DNA of 64,000 nt from WHSW01 sp963769945 (GTDB lineage Bacteria; Actinomycetota; Thermoleophilia; Solirubrobacterales; 70-9). Below the pieces are notes generated by a model that saw only the letters and a program-made list of their open reading frames with translations, was not told where the DNA came from and ran no database searches. Shown piece by piece: positions 43,851 to 52,546 of this stretch. A program made the position numbers and the translations under genes. The first letter of the stretch is position 1, and each line of letters opens with the position of its first letter. The stretch covers positions 1 through 64,000 of the forward strand of contig CAVYOA010000001.1 in NCBI GenBank assembly GCA_963769945.1, written 5' to 3'.

Positions 43851-44090
43851 TCAGTCGTCTTCGACGATCTCGACCATCACCCGGCCGCCGTCCTGCGCGG
43901 TTGCGGCCGCCTTGGCGACGGTGCGGATTGCGTTGGCGACGCGGCCCTCACGACCAATTACCCGGCCGAGATCACCGTCGCCGACGTGGACCTCGAGCAC
44001 GGTGGCGCCGTCGGTCTCGGTCTCGTCGACGCGCACCGCATCGGGATCGTCGACGAGGGCCCGAACCAGGTACTCGACCAACTCACGCAC
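43851..44090 (-). CDS. khpA: KH-domain RNA-binding protein KhpA
   Basis: A 79-residue KH protein: MRELVEYLVRALVDDPDAVRV, then GDLGRVIGREGRVANAIRTV, where GRVIGREG is the GXXG RNA-binding loop. KhpA pairs with KhpB/Jag in other bacteria and binds many RNAs. It lies 10 bp after rpsP, and trmD begins 28 bp later, the conserved order minus rimM. Confidence 0.93.
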   Translation of the reverse strand: MRELVEYLVRALVDDPDAVRVDETETDGATVLEVHVGDGDLGRVIGREGRVANAIRTVAKAAATAQDGGRVMVEIVEDD

Positions 44091-44100
44091 GGCTGCGCGC

Positions 44101-44352
44101 CTAGGAGCCGGCGGTCTGAATGCCCTTGGTGCGAAGCAACGTCGCCACAGTGGCGGTGGGCTTGGCGCCGTGGTCGATCCAATGCTGAGCGCGCTGCTCG
44201 TCGATCACGATCACCGAAGGCTCGGTCTGCGGGTTGTAGTGGCCGATCGTCTCGATCGTGCGGCCGTCGCGCGGGGAACGGCGATCGGCGACGACGATGC
44301 GCCAGATCGGGTTCTTTCGCGACCCCACTCGTCTCAATCGAATTCGTACCAT
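44101..44352 (-). CDS. rpsP: 30S ribosomal protein S16
   Basis: An 83-residue S16: MVRIRLRRVGSRKNPIWRIVVADRRSPRDGRTIETIGHYNP, and DHGAKPTATVATLLRTKGI at the end. Full length for the family. It begins the rpsP-khpA-trmD run, 62 bp downstream of ffh. Confidence 0.96.
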   Translation of the reverse strand: MVRIRLRRVGSRKNPIWRIVVADRRSPRDGRTIETIGHYNPQTEPSVIVIDEQRAQHWIDHGAKPTATVATLLRTKGIQTAGS

Positions 44353-44414
44353 CAGCGGCGCAGGAGGTTAGCGGGTAAACCGCTGGCACTGGCGCGCCGT
44401 CGAGGACCGCTCAG

Positions 44415-45752
44415 CTAACGCATCCCCTTCATCAGCTGCGCCGGATCGGGCATCTTGCCCTTGGCCAGCTGGGACATCATCTTGCGCATCTGGCTGAATT
44501 GCTTGACGAGCTGGTTGACCGCCTGAACGGTCGTGCCTGAGCCCTGCGCGATGCGCTTTCGCCGCGAGCCGTCGATCATCGACGGGTTGGCGCGCTCGGC
44601 GGGAGTCATCGAGAGGATGATCGCCTCGACACGGTCGAGCTCGCGCTCGTCCATTTTGACCTCGCGAATCTGCTTCATCGCCTTGCCCATGCCCGGCATC
44701 ATCCCGAGCACGTTCTGAAGCGGGCCCATCTTGCGCACCTGCTTCATCTGCACGAGGAAGTCCTCGAGCGTGAACTGCTGCTTTCGGATTTTGCGCTCGA
44801 GCTCGGCGGCCTGGTCGGCGTCGGAGACCTCCTCGGCCTTCTCGATCAGCGACAGCATGTCGCCCATGCCGAGGATGCGGCTGGCCATGCGCTCTGGGTG
44901 AAAGCGCTCGAGCTGCTCGATGCGCTCGCCCGTTGACGCGTACATGATCGGCTTGCCGGTGATCGCGCGCACCGAGAGCGCGGCGCCGCCGCGGGCGTCG
45001 CCGTCGAGCTTGGTCAGGACGACGCCATCGAAGTCGACGGTCTCGGCGAAGCTCTCGGCCACGTTGACCGCGTCCTGTCCGGTCATCGAGTCCAAGACCA
45101 AGAGGATGTCGTGGGGCTTTACCCGCTTACGGATCGTGGCGAGCTCGTCCATGAGCTCGGCGTCGACATGCAGGCGCCCCGCGGTGTCGACGATCAATAC
45201 GTCGAGGCTCTGCGCCCGAGCCTGGCCGAGCGCCCACTCGGCGATGTCGACCGGGCTGCGTTCGGTGCCCTGTTCGAAGACGACGGCGCCGCATCGCTTG
45301 CCCATCGTCACCAGCTGCTCGACCGCCGCCGGTCGCTGCGTGTCGCAAGCTGCGAGGCCGACCGTCTTGCCGTCGTCGCCAAGCAGCTTCGCGAGCTTGG
45401 CGCAGGCGGTGGTCTTACCCGAGCCCTGCAACCCCGCCATCAAGATCACGGTGGTCCCCGACGAGGCGACGGCGAGATCGCGGCTGGCACCGCCCATCAG
45501 CGCCGTCAGCTGCTCGTCGACGATCTTGACCACCTGCTGGCCAGGGTTGAGCGAGTCGAGCACCCCCGCACCCAGGCAGCGCTCCTTGACCTCGGTGGTG
45601 AACTGCTTGACGACCTTGAAGTTGACGTCGGCCTCGAGCAGGGCAAGGCGAATCTCGCGCATCGCCTTGTCGACATCGGCCTCGGTCAGCTTGCCGCGCG
45701 AGCGAACGTCGGAAAGCGTTTCCTGAAGGCGATCTGAGAGCTGATCGAACAT
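44415..45752 (-). CDS. ffh: Signal recognition particle protein Ffh
   Basis: A 445-residue SRP54 GTPase. The N domain (about 1-90) precedes the G domain with LQGSGKTTACAKLA, VGLAACDTQRPAAVEQL, LIVDTAGRLHVD and LTKLDGDARGGAALS. The Met-rich M domain (about 300-445) ends MMSQLAKGKMPDPAQLMKG. It binds signal sequences and 4.5S RNA and targets ribosomes to FtsY, whose gene precedes it by 9 bp. Both are intact partners in membrane targeting. Confidence 0.96.
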   Translation of the reverse strand: MFDQLSDRLQETLSDVRSRGKLTEADVDKAMREIRLALLEADVNFKVVKQFTTEVKERCLGAGVLDSLNPGQQVVKIVDEQLTALMGGASRDLAVASSGTTVILMAGLQGSGKTTACAKLAKLLGDDGKTVGLAACDTQRPAAVEQLVTMGKRCGAVVFEQGTERSPVDIAEWALGQARAQSLDVLIVDTAGRLHVDAELMDELATIRKRVKPHDILLVLDSMTGQDAVNVAESFAETVDFDGVVLTKLDGDARGGAALSVRAITGKPIMYASTGERIEQLERFHPERMASRILGMGDMLSLIEKAEEVSDADQAAELERKIRKQQFTLEDFLVQMKQVRKMGPLQNVLGMMPGMGKAMKQIREVKMDERELDRVEAIILSMTPAERANPSMIDGSRRKRIAQGSGTTVQAVNQLVKQFSQMRKMMSQLAKGKMPDPAQLMKGMR

Positions 45753-45761
45753 CGGACCAGC

Positions 45762-46764
45762 TTACGTTTCCAACAGGGCCGCGGCGAACTCCTGCGCGTC
45801 GAACGGCCGCAGATCCTCAATCCCCTCCCCCACGCCGATCAGCTTCACCGGGATTCCGAGCTCGCCGCTGATCGCCAGCGCGATGCCACCCTTGGCGGTC
45901 CCGTCGAGCTTGGTCAGGACAACGCCCGTGACATCGACGGCGTCGGCGAAGGCCCGCGCCTGGCGCAGGCCGTTCTGACCAGTGGTCGCGTCGATCACGA
46001 TCAGCGTCTCGTGCGGGGCCCCGTCGAGGCGCTTGCCGGCGACGCCGCGGATCTTGGTCAGCTCCTCCATCAGATTGCCATGCGTATGCAGCCTTCCGGC
46101 GGTGTCGACGATGACGACGTCAGCGCCGCGCGCCTCGGCAGCTGCAAGCGCATCGAAGACGACCGCACCCGGGTCGCCACCGGCGTTGCCCTTGACGATC
46201 TGGGTGCCCGCGCGCTCAGCCCAGGTCTCGAGCTGCTCGATCGCCGCGGCGCGATAGGTGTCGGCAGCGGCAACCACGACCTCGAGCCCGAACCGCGTCT
46301 TGAGCACCGACGCGAGCTTGCCGATCGTCGTCGTCTTGCCGGTGCCGTTGACGCCGACGACCATGATCACCGTGGGCTTGGCAGCGCCGAGGTCGATCCG
46401 CGGATCCTCTTTACCGGCGAGCGCGGCCAAGAGCTCGATCAAGCGTTCGCGGATCGCATCGGGCCCGGAAACCGAGCCGCCCTCAACCTCCATTTCGAGC
46501 CGGCCGACCACTTGCGCAGTCGCCTTGGCGCCAACATCGGCGAGGATCAGCGCCTCCTCGAGGCGCTCCCACGTTTCGCCGTCGATGCGATCGAACAGGC
46601 TCGCCGAGATCTCCGCGCTGAGCGCTTGGCGGCTCTTGACCAGGCGCTCGCGCAGGCGCGCGAATCGCCCGCTCGGGCTCGTCGGGGCCCGCTTGCGAAC
46701 CGGCCGCCCCCGCAGCCTGAGTCGAGGACGTGGCCGGAACGTCGATGACTCCTTCCCACTCCAC
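45762..46764 (-). CDS. ftsY: SRP receptor FtsY, frameshift near the N-terminus
   Basis: The NG domain is complete: LRERLVKSRQALSAEISASLFD and EEALILADVGAKATAQVV (N domain), then VVGVNGTGKTTTIGKLA, AAADTYRAAAIEQL, VIVDTAGRLHTHGNLM and LTKLDGTAKGG. The likely GTG start at 46764 reads VEWEGVIDVPATSSTQAAGAAGSQ in a different frame, and a 1-base indel near 46665 joins the two. Repaired length is about 333 residues. It lies between smc and ffh, as in many bacteria. Loss of an essential gene is unlikely, so the frameshift is probably an error. Confidence 0.88.
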
Positions 46765-46792
46765 GGCGCCGGAGGCTAACGATGAGTACGAC

Positions 46793-49174
46793 TCAGGCCG
46801 CTTCGGCTGCGTCCGGCGTACCGGCCTCGGCCAGCGGTGGCTGCTCCTGCTCAAAGCGGCGCGAGACCACCTTGGTCACGCCGCCCTTGCCCATCGAGAC
46901 GCCGTAGAGAACCTCGGCGGCGTCCATCGTGCGCTTCTGATGGGTGACGATGATGAACTGGGCGCGATCGGAGAAGCGCCGCACGAGCTGCAGGAAGCGG
47001 TCGATGTTGGCGTCGTCGAGCGCGGCCTCGACCTCGTCGAGGATGTAGAAGGGCGAGGGACGCGCGAGAAAGACGCTGAAGACAAACGCCAGCGCGACGA
47101 GCGCCTTCTCGCCGCCCGACAGCAACGACAGCCGCCGCGTCGCCTTGCCCGCCGGCGTCACCTCGATCTCGACACCCTGCGTCGAGAACTCGTCCCCCTC
47201 CCCGTCGGCCTCGCCTCGGTCCTCGGCCTCGACCTGAGCGGCGTCATCGGCGTCGCCGGGAGCATCGGCGCCGCCGAGCACAGGCTTCGGCCCGCGAGAA
47301 TCGTCGACCATGCGCAGCCGCCCGCGACCGCCCGGGAACAGGTGCTCGACCAGCTCGCTGAAGTTGTCCTGAGTCAGCGCGAATGTCTGCTCGAAAGCCG
47401 CGTGGATCGTGCGGTCGGTCTCCCGGATCAGCGCGCCCAGCTCCGACAGCGCTGTTTCCAGGTCGGTGCGCTGCGTCTCGAGGTTCTCGACGTGCGCCAG
47501 TGCCTCCTCGTACTCGCGCTCGGCCAGCGGGTTGACCGGCCCGAGCTGCTCGCGGCGGCGGCCGAGGCGTTGAAGCTTCGCCTCGATCGCGAGCCGCTCG
47601 TCCTCGGAGAGCGCTGCGCTCACGGGCTCGACCTCGCGCCCGAGCATCGCCACGATCTTCTTCATCTCGGCTGCCGCCTCGCTGCGGCGGTCGTCGAGAT
47701 GGGCGACGCGAACCTCGGCATCGGTGACAGCATCGGCTGCGCCGCGCAGCTTCGCCTGCAGCTCGGCCTCCTCGCGCGAACACGCGCGAAGCTGCTCGGC
47801 GACGTCATCCTCGGATCCCTCGCCGGAGCCGATCAGGGAGTTCTCGAGCGCAGCGGCGCGCTCACCGGCGCCGTCCCGGACATCGGCGGCGGCCTCACAG
47901 AGGGTCTCGAGGGCGCCGAGCAGCGCGGCCTCACGCTCGAGGCGATCTGAGAGCGAGTCCTGGCGACGGCTGCCGAGCAGGTCCTCGATGCGCCGCGCCA
48001 TCTGCGCCGCGTGATCGGCCGCGTCGCGAACCCGGCCGATCTCCTGAGCGCGGACGCGGTCGGCGTCGGCATCGCGTGCCGCAGCGAGCGCTGCGATCGC
48101 CTGCTGCAGCGATTCTGAGACGCGTTCGAGGCCAGCCGCCACCGGGTCGTCGCCGGAGCTGGCTCCGATCGCTTCCGAGAGCTCATCCGCGAGGGCGCCG
48201 AGCGCTGCGCGCCGGCGATCCAGGCCGCGGGCGAGGTCGGCACGACGCGACGCCAGCGCCTCGGCGTGAACGGAGATTCGCTCGTGAGCCGCGCGCACCG
48301 CGGTGAGCCGGCCCCAAGCCTCAGTGCGCCGGCGATCGCGCGCGGCCAGCTGCTCCTCGATCGCCGTTCGGCGCTTGGCAATCTTGCCGAGCTCGGCGTC
48401 GAGTTGATCGCGCACCTCGCGCGCGGCCGCTGCCTTGCGGTTCGCCTCGTCGAGCCCAGCCTCGTGGCCGCTGAGCTCGCTGGCGAGCAAGCGAGCTCGA
48501 AGCTCCGCCGCGTCGCGCTCGAGGCGGGCATGGATGTCGGCGGCTTGGGCCTGTTGCTTCAGCGGCCGCAAACGGGTTCGGGCCTCGCGCTCGACATCGA
48601 GGGCCCGATCGAGGTTGTCCTGTGTGCGCTCGAGCTTGAGCTGAGCTCGGCGCCGGCGCTTTCGGTGCTTGCCGAGACCGGCTGCCTCCTCGACGAGCAA
48701 GCGACGCTCGCGCGGCGCGGAGGAAACGATCTCCTCGACACGGCCTTGACTGATCACCGAGTGCATCTCACGCCCGAGGTTGGCGTCCGAGAGGACGTCG
48801 ACGACATCTGCCAGCCGGGCGCGGGCGCCGTTGAGCCGGTAGCTGCCCTCGCCACCGCGCTCGAGACGGCGGCTGACTGAGATCTCGCTCCATTCGCCTT
48901 CGCCGACACCGTCATCGTTGTCGAGCACCACCTCGACCTCGGCATAGCGGCTGGGCCCGATGCCCTCGCCGCCGGCGTAGACCATGTCCTGCATCGACTG
49001 GCCCCGCACGCTCAGCGGGCTCTGCTCGCCGAGTGCCCAGAGCACGGCGTCGGTGACGTTGGACTTGCCACATCCGTTGGGGCCGACGATCACGCTGACG
49101 CCAGGCGAGAAGACGAGCTTCGTGCGCTCGGCAAAGGACTTGAAGCCCTTGATCGTGATCGAACTCAGGTGCAT
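46793..49174 (-). CDS. smc: SMC-family ATPase, short, no visible hinge
   Basis: The head halves are clear. N-terminal MHLSSITIKGFKSFAERTK has Walker A GPNGCGKSN (about 32-40). C-terminal signature LLSGGEKAL lies near 684-692 and Walker B FYILDEVEAALDD near 708. Coiled coil fills about 170-600. The protein has only 793 residues, against about 1150-1200 for bacterial SMCs. I see no globular hinge with its conserved glycines between the coils. An acidic insert (about 640-670) precedes the signature. Position next to ftsY and rnc is that of true smc. Either a reduced SMC or an in-frame loss in the assembly. Confidence 0.85.
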   Translation of the reverse strand: MHLSSITIKGFKSFAERTKLVFSPGVSVIVGPNGCGKSNVTDAVLWALGEQSPLSVRGQSMQDMVYAGGEGIGPSRYAEVEVVLDNDDGVGEGEWSEISVSRRLERGGEGSYRLNGARARLADVVDVLSDANLGREMHSVISQGRVEEIVSSAPRERRLLVEEAAGLGKHRKRRRRAQLKLERTQDNLDRALDVEREARTRLRPLKQQAQAADIHARLERDAAELRARLLASELSGHEAGLDEANRKAAAAREVRDQLDAELGKIAKRRTAIEEQLAARDRRRTEAWGRLTAVRAAHERISVHAEALASRRADLARGLDRRRAALGALADELSEAIGASSGDDPVAAGLERVSESLQQAIAALAAARDADADRVRAQEIGRVRDAADHAAQMARRIEDLLGSRRQDSLSDRLEREAALLGALETLCEAAADVRDGAGERAAALENSLIGSGEGSEDDVAEQLRACSREEAELQAKLRGAADAVTDAEVRVAHLDDRRSEAAAEMKKIVAMLGREVEPVSAALSEDERLAIEAKLQRLGRRREQLGPVNPLAEREYEEALAHVENLETQRTDLETALSELGALIRETDRTIHAAFEQTFALTQDNFSELVEHLFPGGRGRLRMVDDSRGPKPVLGGADAPGDADDAAQVEAEDRGEADGEGDEFSTQGVEIEVTPAGKATRRLSLLSGGEKALVALAFVFSVFLARPSPFYILDEVEAALDDANIDRFLQLVRRFSDRAQFIIVTHQKRTMDAAEVLYGVSMGKGGVTKVVSRRFEQEQPPLAEAGTPDAAEAA

Positions 49175-49226
49175 TGTCGGCTCAAAGCCTCGCGATCACC
49201 CCGGACGGCATCACGCCCGCCGGGGC

Positions 49227-49910
49227 TTAGGCGAGGCCCTCGAGGGCCTCCTCGGCGGCCGCCTGCTCAGCCGCCTTCTTCGAGCGGCCCGAGCCCTTGC
49301 CGAGCACCTCCCCGTTGACGCAGGCGGCGACCTCGAAAAAGCGATCGTGAGCTGGACCCGACTCGCCGGTGACCTCGTAGCGCACGCGTGCGCCAACACG
49401 CGCCACGCGCTCCTGCAGCGCCGACTTGAAGTCAAGCAGCCGTTCGGAGGCGATCTCGAGCTCGCTGGCGAATGCCGCAACCGTTGCCTGGGAAGTTGTT
49501 TCGAAGCCGTGATGCAGATAGCAGGCGCCGATCACGGCCTCGCAGACCGAGGCGAGGGCGCGCTCGGAGGCAAGCAGGGCGTCGACCTCGATTCCACCCT
49601 CGACTCGCTCCGGGACGGTCTCACGCAGGAGTGTGGGAACGCCGAGCTCGAGTGCGATCTCAGCGCATGCGCGACCGCTGACGGCCTGGCCGTGCATCTT
49701 CGTCAAGCGCCCGATGTCGGCGTGTGGATAGCGCCTGAACAGGTGCTCGGCCAGCGCCAAGCCGAGGACGCTGTCGCCGAGAAAGGCGAGGCGGCCGTAG
49801 GAGTCGGCGCGCTGCTCGACCCAGGACGAGTGCGTCAGCGCTTGCAGGCGCAAAGCCGGCGGCAGCGCGTCAAGCAGCTCGCGCAAGGCGACGGGACCAC
49901 CGCGCTCCAC
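49227..49910 (-). CDS. rnc: Ribonuclease III
   Basis: A 227-residue RNase III from GTG 49910, two bases after the acpP stop. The catalytic domain has LTHSSWVEQ, RLAFLGDSVLGLALAEHLF (signature, with acids) and SVCEAVIGACYLHHG. The dsRNA-binding domain (about 150-227) has YEVTGESGPAHDRFFEV and GKGSGRSKKAAEQAAAEEAL. It processes rRNA and structured RNAs. A longer frame upstream to 50474 is a shadow over acpP and plsX. Confidence 0.93.
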   Translation of the reverse strand: MERGGPVALRELLDALPPALRLQALTHSSWVEQRADSYGRLAFLGDSVLGLALAEHLFRRYPHADIGRLTKMHGQAVSGRACAEIALELGVPTLLRETVPERVEGGIEVDALLASERALASVCEAVIGACYLHHGFETTSQATVAAFASELEIASERLLDFKSALQERVARVGARVRYEVTGESGPAHDRFFEVAACVNGEVLGKGSGRSKKAAEQAAAEEALEGLA

Positions 49911-49912
49911 GG

Positions 49913-50170
49913 TTATCGAGGCAGGTGCGCGATGACGAAATCGACGGCATCGGCGACCGTTTCGATCTGCGCTGCCTGCTCCTCGGAGACCTTGACGTCG
50001 TAGGAGTCCTCGAGCTCCATCACGAGCTCGTAGAGGTCGAGCGAATCGGCGTCGAGGTCCTCCTTGAACCTGGTCGAATCGCCGATCTCGCTGGCATCGA
50101 CCTCGAGCTCGGCCGCGAGATGCTCGCGCACCTTCTCCAGCACCTGCTGGCGTGTCAGTGTGGAACTCAT
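49913..50170 (-). CDS. acpP: Acyl carrier protein
   Basis: An 85-residue ACP. The phosphopantetheine Ser lies in LDADSLDLYELVMELE, preceded by STRFKEDL and followed by VKVSEEQAAQIETVADAV. It carries acyl chains in fatty acid synthesis. Its ATG overlaps the plsX stop (TGATG), and rnc follows at once, giving plsX-acpP-rnc. Confidence 0.96.
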   Translation of the reverse strand: MSSTLTRQQVLEKVREHLAAELEVDASEIGDSTRFKEDLDADSLDLYELVMELEDSYDVKVSEEQAAQIETVADAVDFVIAHLPR

Positions 50171-51195
50171 CAGTCTTCTTTCCTATCACGCATCGCCGCC
50201 CGGGTCGCACCAGAGCGTTCGAGCAGCTCGGAAGTACGCCCGACCGCGTCTTGATCGACAGCGCTGGCGGCGAGGCGAATCGCGTTTGCCACTCCGAGCT
50301 CACCGGAGCTGCCATGGCCGACGACCGCGACGCCGCGCAGCCCGAGCAGGATCGCGCCGCCGTAGAGGTCGGGGTCGAGCTCGCGTCGCAAGCCGGCGAG
50401 CGCGGGGCGCAGCAGCAGCCCGCCCGCGGCCGCAACCGGGTTCGAGCGAGCGGCGGCGCCGACCGCGTCGGCAACGGTTCGTGCCGTGCCCTCGATCGTC
50501 TTCAGGGCGACGTTGCCGGTGAAGCCGTCGGTGACGATGACGTCGGCGGCGTTACCGAGCAGGTCGCGACCCTCGACGTTGCCGCGAAAATCGATCGCCT
50601 CCACCTGGGAAAGCTGCTCGTGCGCGGCAACGAGCTCGAGCGTTCCCTTTTTCTGCTCCTCGCCGATCGAGAGCAGTGAGACCCGCGGGCGTTCGATTCC
50701 CAGCACCGCCTGGCTGAAGGCGGAGCCGAGGTAGGCGAACTGGACGAGGTCGCTGGCGCGATGCTCGGTATTGGCGCCGACGTCGAGCAACAGACACGGG
50801 GGTCCGCTGCGCCCGGGCGCAGCGAGCTGTAGGGCCAAGGCTGGGCGGCGAACCCCGTGCATGCGCTTGAGCGCGAACAGCGCCGCCGTCATCGTTGCCC
50901 CGGTTGGGCCGGCACTCGCGATCGCGTCGGAGCCGCCGGCGGCGACGTCGTCGGCGGCGCGCACGACCGACGCATCGCCTGTGCCGCGAACTGCTGCGAC
51001 GGGATCATCGCTGTTGGTGATCTCCGCGCTGGCCTCGATCACCTCGACGTTGTCAACGCCGGCAAGTCCAGCGAGCGCCGTGCGATCGCCGAAGACGCGG
51101 ACGGAGATGCCGTCAGCGGCAGCAGCCTTGGCACCGGCGACGATCACCCCCGCCCCCCGCTCGGCGCCGCGCCCATCGAGGGCGACGGTTGTCAC
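50170..51195 (-). CDS. plsX: Phosphate acyltransferase PlsX
   Basis: A 341-residue protein. VALDGRGAERGAGVIVAGAKAA begins it; ASAGPTGATMTAALFALKRMHGVRRPALALQL, LLLDVGANTEHRASDLVQFAYLG, RVSLLSIGEEQKKG and DVIVTDGFTGNVALKTIEG are PlsX hallmarks. It makes acyl-phosphate from acyl-ACP for phospholipid synthesis. The first motif reads DGRGAERG rather than the usual DAMGGDXAP, a variation worth noting. It lies 6 bp after rpmF. Confidence 0.92.
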   Translation of the reverse strand: MTTVALDGRGAERGAGVIVAGAKAAAADGISVRVFGDRTALAGLAGVDNVEVIEASAEITNSDDPVAAVRGTGDASVVRAADDVAAGGSDAIASAGPTGATMTAALFALKRMHGVRRPALALQLAAPGRSGPPCLLLDVGANTEHRASDLVQFAYLGSAFSQAVLGIERPRVSLLSIGEEQKKGTLELVAAHEQLSQVEAIDFRGNVEGRDLLGNAADVIVTDGFTGNVALKTIEGTARTVADAVGAAARSNPVAAAGGLLLRPALAGLRRELDPDLYGGAILLGLRGVAVVGHGSSGELGVANAIRLAASAVDQDAVGRTSELLERSGATRAAMRDRKED

Positions 51196-51201
51196 GAGCG
51201 G

Positions 51202-51405
51202 TCAGCCCTCGTCGGGGGCGTCGTCTCCGATTTCATGCACGATCACTTCGCGCCCGGCGTAGGTGCCGCAGGTCGGGCAGACTCGGTGCGGCAAGCGCGG
51301 GCTGTGGCAGCGAGGGCACTCATTCGTGCGCGGCTTCGCCGCCGTATGCGTGGCACGCCGCTTGTCGCGACGCGTCGAGGAAGTTCTCTTCTTCGGGACG
51401 GCCAT
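51202..51405 (-). CDS. rpmF: 50S ribosomal protein L32
   Basis: A 67-residue L32: MAVPKKRTSSTRRDKRRATH, then ECPRCHSPRLPHRVCPTCGTY with four zinc-binding cysteines. A zinc-dependent form. It lies between the DUF177 gene and plsX, the usual order. Confidence 0.95.
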   Translation of the reverse strand: MAVPKKRTSSTRRDKRRATHTAAKPRTNECPRCHSPRLPHRVCPTCGTYAGREVIVHEIGDDAPDEG

Positions 51406-51433
51406 GTCGAGCGCGCCATGGTAGTGGACGTAG

Positions 51434-51952
51434 CTATTGCAGCTCGCGAAGCTTGGCCCAGCGCGGATCGAGCTCTTTGCCGTGATCGTGGTCGGCGGGA
51501 TCGGCGTCGTTGAGCGAGATGCCACAGACCGCGCAGAGCCCGGCGCACTCGGGGCGACAGAGCAGCTTCAACGGCAACGCCAGAGCGAGGGCGTCGTGCG
51601 CCCAGTCGGCCAGCGCCAGGGCGCCGTCTGAGACGTAGGGACTGCGCAGCTCCTCGTCGTCAGCAAGCGCTTGGTCGACCTCGCGGGCGTCGACGGCGAC
51701 CGCTACGCGGGCATCACCGAGACAGCGCACACAGGGGCCGGCGATCGCCGCCTCGAAGCGAATGCGCATTGCGTAGCCGGCCGCGTTTCGCGAAATCTCG
51801 AGCCGCGCTGCGAGCGGGCCTTCGTCGACCTCGTAGTCATAGCCGCCGAGCTCGAGGGCGGCGATATCGACCTCGAGCTCGAGGCGCTTTCCCTGACCGG
51901 GGCTCAGCGCGAGCCGGTCGAGATCGATCGTGTGATACTCAGCCGCCGCCAT
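51434..51952 (-). CDS. DUF177/YceD family protein
   Basis: A 172-residue protein with the family pattern GPCVRCLGDARVAVAVDAREVDQALAD and a C-terminal LPLKLLCRPECAGLCAVCGISLNDADP, giving four cysteines. In bacteria and chloroplasts this family is linked to 23S rRNA accumulation. It stands directly before rpmF, its near-universal neighbour. Start ATG at 51952, divergent from a methyltransferase across 33 bp. Confidence 0.9.
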   Translation of the reverse strand: MAAAEYHTIDLDRLALSPGQGKRLELEVDIAALELGGYDYEVDEGPLAARLEISRNAAGYAMRIRFEAAIAGPCVRCLGDARVAVAVDAREVDQALADDEELRSPYVSDGALALADWAHDALALALPLKLLCRPECAGLCAVCGISLNDADPADHDHGKELDPRWAKLRELQ

Positions 51953-51985
51953 CTCCTGTCCTCCCCAACAACGTTAGCGACCACG

Positions 51986-52537
51986 ATGAACCCTCAGAGC
52001 CGCTGGGACCCCGAGACCTATCTCGACTACGTGCACGAGGAGGTGCCGCGCTATGACGAGCTGCAAGAGCAGACGATCGCCGCGATCCCCTTCGCCCCTG
52101 AACGCGTGCTTGAACTCGGCTTCGGCACCGCCGAAACGACTCAGCGACTACTCGACCGCTACCCCGAAACGCGCATCACCGGCCTCGACTCGAGCTCTGA
52201 GATGGTCTTCAAGGCGCGCGAGCTCGGCTGGGAGGAGATGCGCCTCGGGCGCGTCGAAGACCCATTGCCCGATGGTCCCTGGGACCTCGTGATCGCAGTG
52301 CTGACGATCCACCACCTCAACGCCGACGGCAAGCGCGACCTCTTTCGCCGGGTACGCGAGCAGTCGCGTTCGCTGGTCATCGGCGACGTCGTCGAGGTGC
52401 CCGAAGATCGCCGCGTGACTCCGCTTGAGCCCGGCTTCGACCTGCCATCGCCTGCAGCCGAGCAGGCCCAGTGGTGTGGTGGCGAGATCGTCTGGGAGGC
52501 CGACGACCTGGCGGTTATCCGCGCCGTCTACGACTGA
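51986..52537 (+). CDS. Class I SAM-dependent methyltransferase
   Basis: A 183-residue methyltransferase inserted on the plus strand within the minus-strand block. Motif I is RVLELGFGTAETTQRLL near 42-58, motif II ITGLDSSSEMV, then DLVIAVLTIHHLNADGKRDLFRRV. The substrate is unknown. ATG at 51986. It is convergent with the DivIVA-like gene, 9 bp between stops. Confidence 0.82.
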   Translation: MNPQSRWDPETYLDYVHEEVPRYDELQEQTIAAIPFAPERVLELGFGTAETTQRLLDRYPETRITGLDSSSEMVFKARELGWEEMRLGRVEDPLPDGPWDLVIAVLTIHHLNADGKRDLFRRVREQSRSLVIGDVVEVPEDRRVTPLEPGFDLPSPAAEQAQWCGGEIVWEADDLAVIRAVYD

Positions 52538-52546
52538 GACGTCCGC

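Noticed and set aside
49911..50474. N-terminal extension of RNase III
   Set aside because: It overlaps acpP and plsX out of frame. The family starts close to GTG 49910.
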